From positions 91,841 to 155,840 of the forward strand of contig NZ_LYVP01000004.1 of NCBI RefSeq assembly GCF_001984065.1: a stretch of 64,000 nucleotides of DNA, given 5' to 3'. The stretch is from Pseudomonas sp. KK4. Its GTDB lineage: Bacteria > Pseudomonadota > Gammaproteobacteria > Pseudomonadales > Pseudomonadaceae. The notes under the pieces were generated by a model that did not search any database, was not told the origin of the DNA, and saw only the letters and a program-made list of their open reading frames with translations. Both the position numbers and the translations under genes were made by a program. Of this stretch, positions 1-8,425 are shown piece after piece (within the stretch, counting starts at the first letter, position 1; each line of letters starts with the position of its first letter).

Positions 1-92
1 ATGCGGTGGATGTCAGTGGCGGGGTAGAGGCGAGCAAGGGCATCAAGGATCACGACAAGATTCAGGCGTTCATCAAAGCGGTACGCGGTTGA
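1..92 (+). CDS. trpF: Phosphoribosylanthranilate isomerase, 3' end only
   Basis: Only the last 29 codons are in the window, read in frame from position 3 and ending at TGA. They encode the closing part of the TIM barrel with the phosphate-binding segment VDVSGGVE, typical of the TrpF C-terminus. TrpF isomerises phosphoribosylanthranilate in tryptophan synthesis. The position directly before accD and folC is the usual Pseudomonas order, which supports the call. The gene starts upstream of the window. Confidence 0.85.
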   Translation, partial: AVDVSGGVEASKGIKDHDKIQAFIKAVRG

Positions 93-283
93 TGTGACGG
101 CTGGCACACTGCCGCCGTCCACTGCACTGTACAAAAAGGCTGAGGGTTTTTTGGGGGGTACGCAGGTCACGTTCGCTGACCCGGCCATCCATCGACCATC
201 GCCGCACACATGAATTTAGCTCAAGGGCATACGCGGGGCTGCGAACCAGAGCGTTCGGGCCGCCGGTACTGGAGAAAGAAAGC

Positions 284-1204
284 ATGAGCAACTGGTTGGT
301 AGACAAACTGATCCCTTCGATCATGCGTTCCGAGGTCAAGAAGAGCTCGGTGCCTGAAGGTCTTTGGCACAAATGCCCGTCCTGCGAGGCAGTGTTGTAT
401 CGTCCGGAGCTCGAAAAGACCCTGGACGTTTGCCCCAAGTGCAATCACCACATGCGTATCGGCGCCCGCGCCCGCATCGACATCTTCCTCGACGCTGAAG
501 GCCGTGCCGAACTGGGCGCGGACCTGGAGCCGGTTGACCGTCTGAAGTTTCGCGACGGCAAGAAGTACAAGGATCGCCTGACCGCTGCGCAGAAGCAGAC
601 TGGCGAAAAAGACGCGCTGATCTCCATGAGCGGTACCCTGCTGGGCATGCCAGTGGTGGTTTCCGCCTTCGAATTCAATTTCATGGGCGGCTCGATGGGC
701 GCCATCGTTGGTGAGCGCTTCGTGCGCGCCGCCAACTACGCGCTGGAAAAGCGTTGCCCGATGATCTGCTTCTCCGCCTCTGGTGGTGCGCGGATGCAGG
801 AAGCCTTGATTTCCCTGATGCAAATGGCCAAGACCTCCGCGGTACTGGCGCGTCTGCGTGAAGAAGGCATCCCGTTCATCTCCGTGCTGACCGACCCGGT
901 CTACGGTGGTGTTTCCGCCAGCCTGGCAATGCTGGGCGACGTGATCGTCGGCGAGCCGAAAGCACTGATCGGTTTTGCCGGTCCGCGCGTGATCGAGCAG
1001 ACCGTGCGTGAAAAATTGCCCGAAGGTTTCCAGCGCAGCGAGTTCCTGCTGGAGCATGGCGCGATCGACATGATCATTCATCGTCAGGAACTGCGTCCAC
1101 GCCTGGGCAACCTGCTGGCGCAGATGATGGGCCTGCCGACGCCGAAATTCGTCGCCGCGCCCATCGAGCCGGTTGTCGTGCCTCCGGTGCCTGCCAACCT
1201 ATGA
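284..1204 (+). CDS. accD: Acetyl-CoA carboxylase carboxyltransferase subunit beta
   Basis: This 306-residue protein is the beta subunit of the carboxyltransferase that makes malonyl-CoA, the first committed step of fatty acid synthesis; it works in the cytoplasm with AccA. A four-cysteine zinc ribbon lies near residues 30-55 (CPSC then CPKC), and the crotonase-fold core follows with SGGARMQE near residue 165 and [11 protein letters not shown] near 206. The ATG follows a GGAG Shine-Dalgarno sequence. The stop overlaps the folC start by 4 bases (ATGA), so the two are probably translationally coupled. Length is normal for the family. Confidence 0.97.
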   Translation: MSNWLVDKLIPSIMRSEVKKSSVPEGLWHKCPSCEAVLYRPELEKTLDVCPKCNHHMRIGARARIDIFLDAEGRAELGADLEPVDRLKFRDGKKYKDRLTAAQKQTGEKDALISMSGTLLGMPVVVSAFEFNFMGGSMGAIVGERFVRAANYALEKRCPMICFSASGGARMQEALISLMQMAKTSAVLARLREEGIPFISVLTDPVYGGVSASLAMLGDVIVGEPKALIGFAGPRVIEQTVREKLPEGFQRSEFLLEHGAIDMIIHRQELRPRLGNLLAQMMGLPTPKFVAAPIEPVVVPPVPANL

Positions 1205-2508
1205 CCGAACGTACCCTTGGCGAGTGGCTCGCCTACCTCGAGCAGTTGCACCCTTCGGCCATCGACATGGGCCTTGAGCGCTCGCAACAGGTAGCGTCCC
1301 GCATGGGGCTGGGCAAGCCAGCGCCTCGGGTGATCACGGTCACCGGCACCAACGGCAAGGGCTCCACCTGTGCGTTCGTGGCGTCCCTGCTGCGAACCCG
1401 GGGCCTGAAGGTCGGTGTCTACAATTCCCCGCACCTGCTGCGCTATAACGAGCGGGTGCAGGTCAATGGCGTCGAAGCCACTGACGCCGAACTGTGTCAG
1501 GCCTTCGCTGCGGTGGAGGCGGGGCGCGGTGACACGTCCCTGACTTATTTCGAGATGGGCACCCTGGCGGCGTTCTGGCTGTTTCAGCAGTCCGGGCTCG
1601 ATGCCGTGGTGCTGGAAGTCGGGCTGGGCGGGCGTCTGGACACGGTCAACGTGGTGGATGCCGACATGGCGCTGGTTACCAGCATTGGCGTTGATCACGC
1701 GGACTATCTGGGTGATACCCGTGAGTCCGTGGCATTCGAGAAGGCCGGCATCTTCCGCCAGGGCGCGCCCGCGCTCTGTGGCGACCTGAATCCTCCACAA
1801 CCTCTGCTGGATAAAGCCCGGGAGCTCAATTGCCCGTTTTTCCTGCGAGGGCGCGATTTCGATCTCGGGATCACCGATCACAACTGGCAATGGCGCGGTG
1901 TCGATGCTCAGGGCCGTGCGGTCGAGCTGCGCGATCTGCCCTTACTCGATCTGCCGATGGAAAACGCGGCGCTGGCGCTGCAGGCGTATCTGTTGCTGGG
2001 AATGCCTTGGGTGGATGCGCAGATTGTCCAGGCCTTGCAGGCGACGAAGGTAGTCGGTCGTCTCGATCGCCGGCAGTTCGGCTGGCAAGGCAAGCGTCTG
2101 AATCTGATGCTGGATGTGGGCCATAACCCCCATGCGGCAGAGTATCTGGCCCGGCGTCTGGCCAGTCGTCCACCGGTGGGCAGGCGCCTGGCGGTGTTCG
2201 GATTGTTGGCGGACAAGGATCTGGATGGTGTTATTGACGAATTGAGTGCTAGTGTCGAGCACTGGGCTGTCGCGCCGCTGGGTTCGCCGCGGGCGCGTCC
2301 GGTAGTCGAGTTGCACGACGCGCTGCAGCGGCGCGGTGCTTCGGTCATGTCCTATGAAAGTGTCGCCGCGGCCCTGGAAGGGCAGTGCGCGCTGGCAACC
2401 AGCGACGACGAAATTCTGTTGTTCGGATCATTTTATTGTGTCGCCGAGGCCCTGGATTGGTTGGCCCGGCGCTCCACGGAGGAAGCGGCAAATGGCATTG
2501 CTGGATAA
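1201..2508 (+). CDS. folC: Bifunctional dihydrofolate synthase / folylpolyglutamate synthase
   Basis: This 435-residue enzyme of the Mur ligase family adds glutamate to dihydropteroate and then lengthens the polyglutamate tail of folates. The ATP-binding P-loop TGTNGKGST sits near residue 50, followed by the central domain ([11 protein letters not shown] near 160) and a C-terminal ligase domain with DVGHNPHA near 305. It starts inside the accD stop and its own 3' end overlaps the SPOR gene by 17 bases, so accD, folC and the SPOR gene look like one transcript. Confidence 0.96.
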   Translation: MTERTLGEWLAYLEQLHPSAIDMGLERSQQVASRMGLGKPAPRVITVTGTNGKGSTCAFVASLLRTRGLKVGVYNSPHLLRYNERVQVNGVEATDAELCQAFAAVEAGRGDTSLTYFEMGTLAAFWLFQQSGLDAVVLEVGLGGRLDTVNVVDADMALVTSIGVDHADYLGDTRESVAFEKAGIFRQGAPALCGDLNPPQPLLDKARELNCPFFLRGRDFDLGITDHNWQWRGVDAQGRAVELRDLPLLDLPMENAALALQAYLLLGMPWVDAQIVQALQATKVVGRLDRRQFGWQGKRLNLMLDVGHNPHAAEYLARRLASRPPVGRRLAVFGLLADKDLDGVIDELSASVEHWAVAPLGSPRARPVVELHDALQRRGASVMSYESVAAALEGQCALATSDDEILLFGSFYCVAEALDWLARRSTEEAANGIAG

Positions 2509-3148
2509 GACCTACAAACAGCGCATGGTCGGCGCACTGGTGCTGGTCGCGCTGGCCGTGATTTTCCTGCCGATGCTGTTTTCCCGTCAGGATGAGCAAC
2601 GTCAGGTCACGGTCGAAGCCCCTGCGGCGCCACAGGTCTCTGCCATGCCGCAAGTTCAGGTTGAGCCGGTGGTCGTGCCTGAGCCGCAAGCATTGCCGCA
2701 GGAACCGGTACCGAGCGACGAAGACATTGCTCAAGAGGTCCCGGCTCCGGCCGTTCCTGCAGTTCCTGCTCCCACTGCAAAAGCCGTCGCGCCTGCACCC
2801 GCACCGGTCCCGGCATTGGCTGCCAAGCCCGCGACAGCGCCTGCCCAACCCATCACAGCAGCGCCCGGCAAGCCTGATACCACCCAGAGCCGTGTCGACG
2901 CCAATGGCTTGTCGGTGAGCTGGTCGGTGCAATTGGCCAGCCTGGCCAATCGCGAAAGCGCCGAAAAGCTGCAGAAAACCCTGCGCAGCCAGGGCTACAA
3001 CGCCTATATCCGCTCTGCCGACGGCAAGAACCGGGTGTTTGTGGGGCCGCTGATCGAGCGTGCCGAGGCCGATCGTCTGCGTGACTTGTTGAACCGTCAG
3101 CAAAACCTCAAGGGGTTTGTCGTACGCTTCCAGCCAGAGCGCGGCTAA
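2492..3148 (+). CDS. SPOR domain-containing inner membrane protein (DedD-like)
   Basis: I start this 218-residue protein at the ATG at 2492, which gives [14 protein letters not shown] and then a single membrane helix near residues 13-31. A long Pro/Ala/Val-rich linker follows (about 45-130), then a C-terminal SPOR domain (about 140-215). SPOR domains bind denuded septal peptidoglycan, so a cell-division role is expected by family. The ORF stays open further upstream inside folC, but that extension would put the helix internally and lacks a ribosome site. DedD sits between folC and cvpA in E. coli too. Confidence 0.9.
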   Translation: MALLDKTYKQRMVGALVLVALAVIFLPMLFSRQDEQRQVTVEAPAAPQVSAMPQVQVEPVVVPEPQALPQEPVPSDEDIAQEVPAPAVPAVPAPTAKAVAPAPAPVPALAAKPATAPAQPITAAPGKPDTTQSRVDANGLSVSWSVQLASLANRESAEKLQKTLRSQGYNAYIRSADGKNRVFVGPLIERAEADRLRDLLNRQQNLKGFVVRFQPERG

Positions 3149-3187
3149 ATCTATTACCCCGATTTGAAATGCACTGACAATCGCAGC

Positions 3188-3216
3188 TTACCGATCAGCA
3201 TGGGCTCTGCTAAAAT
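3188..3216 (+). promoter_or_regulatory. Predicted sigma-70 promoter for cvpA-purF
   Basis: TTACCG (3188-3193) and TAAAAT (3211-3216) are separated by 17 bases and lie 30 bases before the cvpA start, in the only sizeable gap upstream of it. The -10 is good and the -35 is weak. No PurR-type operator is obvious. Confidence 0.5.
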
Positions 3217-3246
3217 GCGCCGCCTTATCCGTCTGTAGGCTGCACT

Positions 3247-3807
3247 GTGCCATTTACCTGGGTTGACTGGGCGATCGTTGCAATCGTCGCCATCTCCGCA
3301 TTGATCAGTCTGAGCCGCGGCTTCGTCAAAGAAGCACTGTCGCTGGTGACCTGGATCATCGCAGGAGCGGTTGCCTGGATGTTCGGTGGTTCATTGTCCG
3401 AGTACCTCGCCGGATACATCCAGACACCTTCGGCTCGCGTGATCGCGGGCTGTGCCATCATGTTTATCGCCACGTTGATCGTCGGCGCAATGATCAATTA
3501 TCTGATCGGCGAATTGGTACGCGTCACCGGGCTATCCGGGACCGATCGATTCCTCGGCATGGCCTTTGGCGCCGCCCGTGGCGTGCTGCTGGTGGTCGTG
3601 GCGGTCGGGCTGTTGAGCCTGGGGCCGGTACAGCAGGACGAGTGGTGGAAGCAGTCACAGCTCGTGCCAAGATTTCTATTGGTCGCAGACTGGTCCAAAA
3701 ACCTGATTCTCGGGTGGAGCAGTCAGTGGCTTGCCAGCGGTATCAGCGTACCCGCTGATATACCGTTCAAGGAACAGCTCTTGCCGACGGCCAAAACGCC
3801 TCAGTGA
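3247..3807 (+). CDS. cvpA: CvpA family inner membrane protein
   Basis: This 186-residue protein has four or so membrane segments (near residues 5-25, 30-48, 63-85 and 103-125) and matches CvpA, named for colicin V production and linked to envelope stress resistance. It starts at GTG, giving MPFTWVDWAIVAIVAISAL. It lies 41 bases before the purF start, the usual cvpA-purF pairing. The biochemical role of CvpA is not settled. Confidence 0.93.
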   Translation: MPFTWVDWAIVAIVAISALISLSRGFVKEALSLVTWIIAGAVAWMFGGSLSEYLAGYIQTPSARVIAGCAIMFIATLIVGAMINYLIGELVRVTGLSGTDRFLGMAFGAARGVLLVVVAVGLLSLGPVQQDEWWKQSQLVPRFLLVADWSKNLILGWSSQWLASGISVPADIPFKEQLLPTAKTPQ

Positions 3808-3848
3808 GTGTTGTTCAGTTCAGATCCATTAAGTAGGGGTTGCGTCGC

Positions 3849-5354
3849 ATGTGTGGCATCGTCGGTATCGTCGGTAAGTCGAACGTCAATCAGGCGCTGT
3901 ATGACGCGCTAACCGTCCTCCAGCACCGCGGCCAGGACGCTGCCGGTATCGTGACCAGCCATGATGGCCGGTTATTCCTGCGCAAGGACAATGGCCTGGT
4001 GCGTGACGTGTTCCATCAGCGTCACATGCAGCGCCTGGTCGGCCACATGGGTATCGGTCATGTGCGCTACCCGACCGCGGGCAGCTCGACCTCGGCCGAA
4101 GCTCAACCGTTTTACGTCAACTCGCCTTACGGCATCACCCTGGCGCACAACGGTAACCTGACCAACGTTGAACAACTGGCCAAGGAGATTTACGAATCTG
4201 ACCTGCGCCACGTCAACACCAGTTCCGACTCGGAAGTACTGCTCAACGTGTTCGCCCACGAACTGGCCCAGCGCGGCAAGTTGCAGCCGACCGAAGAAGA
4301 TGTGTTCGCCGCCGTGACTGACGTGCACAACCGCTGTGTTGGTGGCTACGCGGTGGTGGCGATGGTGACCGGCTACGGCATCGTCGGTTTCCGCGATCCG
4401 CACGGCATCCGCCCGATCGTGTTCGGCCAGCGTCACACCGACGAAGGCGTCGAGTACATGATCGCTTCCGAAAGCGTGTCCCTGGACGTGCTCGGTTTCA
4501 CCCTGATTCGCGACCTGGCACCGGGCGAAGCGGTCTACATCACTGAAGACGGCAAGCTGCACACCCGTCAGTGCGCGACCAACCCGTCCCTGACCCCGTG
4601 CATCTTCGAACACGTCTACCTGGCGCGTCCGGACTCGATCATCGACGGCGTGTCGGTCTACAAGGCCCGTCTGCGCATGGGTGAGAAGCTGGCCGAGAAG
4701 ATCCTGCGCGAGCGTCCTGACCACGACATCGACGTGGTTATCCCGATCCCTGACACCAGCCGCACCGCGGCCCTGGAGCTGGCGAACCACCTGGGCGTGA
4801 AATTCCGCGAAGGCTTCGTCAAGAACCGCTACATCGGCCGTACCTTCATCATGCCAGGCCAGGCAGCGCGGAAAAAATCCGTACGCCAGAAGCTCAACGC
4901 GATCGAGCTGGAATTCCGCGGCAAGAACGTGATGCTGGTGGACGACTCCATCGTACGCGGCACCACCTGCAAGCAGATCATCCAGATGGCACGGGAAGCG
5001 GGCGCCAAGAACGTTTACTTCTGTTCCGCCGCACCGGCCGTGCGTTTCCCTAACGTCTACGGCATCGACATGCCAAGCGCCCACGAGCTGATCGCCCATA
5101 ACCGTTCGACCCAGGACGTGGCTGACCTGATCGGCGCCGATTGGCTGATCTACCAGGACCTGCCTGACTTGATCGAAGCGGTCGGTGGCGGCAAGATCAA
5201 GATCGACAAGTTCGATTGCGCGGTGTTCGACGGCCAGTACGTGACCGGCGATGTGGACGAGGCTTACCTGAACAAGATCGAGCAGGCTCGCAATGATGCC
5301 TCCAAGGTCAAGACCCAGGCGGTCAGCGCGATCATTGATCTGTATAACAACTGA
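3849..5354 (+). CDS. purF: Amidophosphoribosyltransferase
   Basis: This 501-residue enzyme commits PRPP to purine synthesis by transferring the amide nitrogen of glutamine. I choose the ATG at 3849 because the protein must begin Met-Cys: Cys2 in MCGIVGIVG becomes the N-terminal nucleophile of the glutaminase domain (about 1-230). The phosphoribosyltransferase domain carries the PRPP loop [13 protein letters not shown] near residue 365. There is no propeptide, as in the E. coli type. A strong terminator follows. Confidence 0.97.
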   Translation: MCGIVGIVGKSNVNQALYDALTVLQHRGQDAAGIVTSHDGRLFLRKDNGLVRDVFHQRHMQRLVGHMGIGHVRYPTAGSSTSAEAQPFYVNSPYGITLAHNGNLTNVEQLAKEIYESDLRHVNTSSDSEVLLNVFAHELAQRGKLQPTEEDVFAAVTDVHNRCVGGYAVVAMVTGYGIVGFRDPHGIRPIVFGQRHTDEGVEYMIASESVSLDVLGFTLIRDLAPGEAVYITEDGKLHTRQCATNPSLTPCIFEHVYLARPDSIIDGVSVYKARLRMGEKLAEKILRERPDHDIDVVIPIPDTSRTAALELANHLGVKFREGFVKNRYIGRTFIMPGQAARKKSVRQKLNAIELEFRGKNVMLVDDSIVRGTTCKQIIQMAREAGAKNVYFCSAAPAVRFPNVYGIDMPSAHELIAHNRSTQDVADLIGADWLIYQDLPDLIEAVGGGKIKIDKFDCAVFDGQYVTGDVDEAYLNKIEQARNDASKVKTQAVSAIIDLYNN

Positions 5355-5362
5355 TTTGACTA

Positions 5363-5385
5363 CCGGCCCTGAGGGGCCGGTTTTG
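5363..5385 (+). terminator. Rho-independent terminator after purF
   Basis: Stem CCGGCCC (5363-5369) pairs perfectly with GGGCCGG (5374-5380) across a TGAG loop and is followed by TTTT. It lies 9 bases after the purF stop. Confidence 0.85.
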
Positions 5386-5426
5386 TATCCAACTTTTAAA
5401 TTACGAGAACAGGGAAAGGTGACAGC

Positions 5427-6638
5427 ATGAGTCAGGATTGGGATGCCGGTCGGCTGGACAGCGACCTCGAAGGCGTAGCGTTCGATACCCTGGCCGTACG
5501 TGCCGGTCAGCACCGTACCCCGGAAGGCGAACACGGTGATCCGATGTTCTTCACTTCCAGCTATGTATTTCGCACTGCCGCCGACGCCGCCGCGCGTTTT
5601 GCCGGCGAAGTGCCGGGCAACGTTTATTCGCGCTATACCAACCCGACCGTGCGTGCGTTCGAAGAGCGCATTGCGGCCCTGGAGAGCGCCGAGCAGGCCG
5701 TGGCCACTGCCACCGGCATGGCCGCGATCATGGCGGTGGTGATGAGTCTGTGCAGTGCCGGCGACCATGTCCTGGTCTCGCGCAGTGTATTCGGCTCGAC
5801 CATCAGCCTGTTCGAAAAGTATTTCAAGCGCTTCGGCATCGAAGTCGATTACGTGGCCCTGGCGGATTTGTCCGGTTGGGATGCTGCGATCAAGGCCAAC
5901 ACCAAGCTGCTGTTCGTCGAATCGCCATCCAACCCGCTGGCCGAGTTGGTGGATATTGCCGAACTGGCGAAAATCGCCCATGCCAAGGGCGCGATGCTGG
6001 TGGTCGACAACTGCTTCTGCACGCCTGCATTGCAGCAACCGCTGAAAATGGGCGCGGACATTGTCGTGCACTCGGCCACCAAGTTCATCGACGGCCAGGG
6101 CCGCTGCATGGGCGGTGTGGTCGCCGGTCGCAGCGAACAGATGAAGGAGGTGGTGGGTTTCCTGCGGACCGCCGGGCCGACCCTGAGCCCGTTCAACGCC
6201 TGGATCTTCCTCAAGGGCCTGGAAACCCTGAACCTCCGGATGAAAGCTCATTGCGCCAACGCCCAGCAACTGGCCGAGTGGCTGGAGCAGCAGGATGGCA
6301 TCGAGAAGGTTCACTACGCCGGTCTCAAGAGTCATCCGCAGCATGAATTGGCGCTGCGTCAGCAGAAAGGTTTCGGTGCGGTGGTGAGTTTCGAGGTCAA
6401 GGGCGGTAAAGAAGGGGCCTGGCGGTTCATCGATGCGACCCGATTGATTTCGATCACCGCCAACCTGGGCGACAGCAAGACCACCATCACCCACCCGAGC
6501 ACCACCTCCCACGGCCGTCTTGCGCCGGCAGAGCGGGAAGCGGCAGGCATCCGTGACAGTCTGATCCGTATCGCGGTCGGCCTGGAAGATGTGGCTGACC
6601 TGCAAGCCGACCTGGCGCGTGGGTTGGCGGCCTTGTGA
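5427..6638 (+). CDS. metZ: O-succinylhomoserine sulfhydrylase
   Basis: This 403-residue PLP enzyme of the Cys/Met metabolism family makes homocysteine directly from O-succinylhomoserine and sulfide, the main route to methionine in Pseudomonas. The segment SRYTNPT lies near residue 69, SPSNPLAE near 166, and the PLP-lysine motif [14 protein letters not shown] near 210-223. ATG at 5427 follows AGGGAAAGG. The position after purF is the typical Pseudomonas location. It overlaps the next gene by 4 bases. Confidence 0.95.
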   Translation: MSQDWDAGRLDSDLEGVAFDTLAVRAGQHRTPEGEHGDPMFFTSSYVFRTAADAAARFAGEVPGNVYSRYTNPTVRAFEERIAALESAEQAVATATGMAAIMAVVMSLCSAGDHVLVSRSVFGSTISLFEKYFKRFGIEVDYVALADLSGWDAAIKANTKLLFVESPSNPLAELVDIAELAKIAHAKGAMLVVDNCFCTPALQQPLKMGADIVVHSATKFIDGQGRCMGGVVAGRSEQMKEVVGFLRTAGPTLSPFNAWIFLKGLETLNLRMKAHCANAQQLAEWLEQQDGIEKVHYAGLKSHPQHELALRQQKGFGAVVSFEVKGGKEGAWRFIDATRLISITANLGDSKTTITHPSTTSHGRLAPAEREAAGIRDSLIRIAVGLEDVADLQADLARGLAAL

Positions 6639-7408
6639 TCGAGTTGTCCACCCCAACCGGCTCCAACGGTCGTGTAGCGCTGGTCACTGGCGCTGCCCGG
6701 GGCATTGGTCTGGGCATTGCGGCCTGGCTGATCAGCGAAGGCTGGCAAGTGGTGCTGACGGATCTGGACCGGGTACGCGGCTCGAAAGTGGCGAAGGTGC
6801 TGGGCGAAAATGCCTGGTTCATCGCCATGGATGTGGCGAACGAAGGCCAGGTGGCGTTGGGCGTTGCCGAGGTGCTGGGGCAGTTCGGGCGTCTGGATGC
6901 GCTGGTGTGCAACGCAGCCGTGGCCGATCCGCACAACATCACACTGGAAAGTCTCGACCTGGACTACTGGAATCGGGTGCTGGCGGTCAATCTCAGCGGC
7001 CCGATGCTGTTGGCCAAGCATTGTGCACCGTACCTGCGCGCCCACAGCGGGGCGATCGTCAATCTGGCCTCCACCCGTGCCGGGCAGTCGGAACCCGATA
7101 CCGAGGCCTATGCGGCGAGCAAGGGCGGCCTGTTGGCCCTGACCCACGCGCTGGCTATCAGCCTGGGGCCGGAAATACGCGTCAATGCCGTCAGCCCCGG
7201 CTGGATCGACACCCGTGATCCTGCCGTGCGCCGTGCCGAGCCGTTGACCGATGCCGATCACGCCCAGCATCCGGCGGGCAGGGTAGGGACGGTAGAGGAC
7301 GTGGCAGCAATGGTGGCCTGGTTGCTGTCGAAGAACGCCGGGTTTGTCACGGGCCAGGAATTCGTGGTGGACGGCGGCATGACCAAGAAGATGATTTACA
7401 GCGAGTAA
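6635..7408 (+). CDS. SDR family NAD(P)-dependent oxidoreductase
   Basis: This 257-residue protein starts at GTG inside the metZ stop, so it is probably coupled to metZ. It has the classical short-chain dehydrogenase pattern: the cofactor loop [12 protein letters not shown] near residues 18-29, a CNAA motif near 90, the catalytic Tyr-x3-Lys in YAASKGG near 149, and the C-terminal [10 protein letters not shown]. The expected catalytic serine region reads [17 protein letters not shown]. The substrate cannot be read from the sequence. Confidence 0.88.
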   Translation: MIELSTPTGSNGRVALVTGAARGIGLGIAAWLISEGWQVVLTDLDRVRGSKVAKVLGENAWFIAMDVANEGQVALGVAEVLGQFGRLDALVCNAAVADPHNITLESLDLDYWNRVLAVNLSGPMLLAKHCAPYLRAHSGAIVNLASTRAGQSEPDTEAYAASKGGLLALTHALAISLGPEIRVNAVSPGWIDTRDPAVRRAEPLTDADHAQHPAGRVGTVEDVAAMVAWLLSKNAGFVTGQEFVVDGGMTKKMIYSE

Positions 7409-7570
7409 ATCCGTGCCAGCTCCGGGGCGTCGATAACACGTCGACGTCTTCGCGAAACAGGCACGCGTTCACAGTGGATCGCGTCAGCGAGCAAGTCGGC
7501 GCGCGATAGCGGTGGATGCCGCATCGATTGAAAGATTTTTGTCTTTTTTAGAAAAACTTCAATCCTGCTA

Positions 7571-7599
7571 TTGACTTAGGTTCGCCACCTGCGTAAATT
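7571..7599 (+). promoter_or_regulatory. Predicted promoter of the tRNA-Val/Asp/Asp cluster
   Basis: TTGACT (7571-7576) and TAAATT (7594-7599) are 17 bases apart, and the first tRNA begins 23 bases downstream. A GC-rich stretch follows the -10, as expected for a stringently controlled stable-RNA promoter. Confidence 0.6.
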
Positions 7600-7621
7600 T
7601 CGCGGCCTCGGAGATGCAAAC

Positions 7622-7697
7622 GGGTGATTAGCTCAGCTGGGAGAGCGTCTGCCTTACAAGCAGAATGTCGGCGGTTCGATCCCGTCATCACCCACCA
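7622..7697 (+). tRNA. tRNA-Val (anticodon TAC)
   Basis: The 76-base cloverleaf has a perfect acceptor stem GGGTGAT/ATCACCC, the anticodon loop CTTACAA (TAC, valine), a TTCGATC T-loop and an encoded CCA end. It is the first gene of a three-tRNA cluster. Confidence 0.97.
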
Positions 7698-7750
7698 AAT
7701 CCGAGAGTCTTGCGAAAGCAAGATGGAAGCTGAAAAGCCTCCACCGACGC

Positions 7751-7827
7751 GCAGCGGTAGTTCAGTCGGTTAGAATACCGGCCTGTCACGCCGGGGGTCG
7801 CGGGTTCGAGTCCCGTCCGCTGCGCCA
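7751..7827 (+). tRNA. tRNA-Asp (anticodon GTC), copy 1
   Basis: The 77-base gene has acceptor stem GCAGCGG/CCGCTGC, anticodon loop CTGTCAC (GTC, aspartate), TTCGAGT T-loop and encoded CCA. It is identical to the copy at 7920. Confidence 0.97.
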
Positions 7828-7919
7828 TATTTTACGAATCGGATTCATCCGGTTTGCGATTGAAAAGCACCGAAGCTTTCAATCAAACGAGTTACCTGGA
7901 CGCAAGTCCACAGCGATAC

Positions 7920-7996
7920 GCAGCGGTAGTTCAGTCGGTTAGAATACCGGCCTGTCACGCCGGGGGTCGCGGGTTCGAGTCCCGTCCGCTGCGCCA
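7920..7996 (+). tRNA. tRNA-Asp (anticodon GTC), copy 2
   Basis: This is an exact second copy of the tRNA-Asp gene at 7751; the identity runs on for three bases past the CCA. The two copies are separated by 92 bases of unrelated sequence, so they form a tandem duplication within one tRNA transcript. Confidence 0.97.
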
Positions 7997-8070
7997 TATC
8001 TGCATCAAGGCCCACTGAACGCCTTGGTGCTACGAAGAAAGCCATCAGCGCTGACTTCGAGTCGATAGCA

Positions 8071-8101
8071 AAAACCCTGGTCGAAAGACCGGGGTTTTTT
8101 G
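8071..8101 (+). terminator. Terminator of the tRNA cluster
   Basis: The hairpin AAAACCC-T-GGTC / GACC-G-GGGTTTT closes on a GAAA tetraloop and ends in a run of six T. Confidence 0.85.
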
Positions 8102-8425
8102 TGTCTGCGATTTGGCCCCATGCGACCCCCCCCCCTCAATTTTCCATCCTGTTTATCCCTTCCTCGGTATGTCGAGCACATCAGTGGTGAGTTGGCACTG
8201 GTCATCGACTTGCTGCACTGCAAGACGGTGTAATTTTGATTCTTTAGTCAGTTTTTTGTAACTGGTTGTTTGCCGCAACGGCATAAGCCTATAAACTTAA
8301 CTTATCGGTCAGCTTTGCACTGTCATTCACAGCCCTTCGCAACGTCAGGAAGGGCTTCTGCAAGACTCGAGATTTCCAGAACATAACCAAAAGGGCGGCG
8401 CCCATGACCGCCCAGAGGATGATCC
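8102..8425. other. Intergenic region upstream of the molybdenum hydroxylase operon
   Basis: No gene is supported here. A run of nine C lies near 8127-8135. A possible promoter for the downstream operon is TTGCCG (8270-8275) and TAAACT (8292-8297) with 16 bases between, but it is weak evidence. A transcript from it would carry a leader of about 120 bases. Confidence 0.35.

Noticed and set aside
3972..6656. 894-codon ORF antisense to purF and metZ
   Set aside because: It mirrors two well-conserved genes codon for codon in GC-rich DNA, is His/Val/Arg-rich without any domain, and has no ribosome site. It is a shadow.
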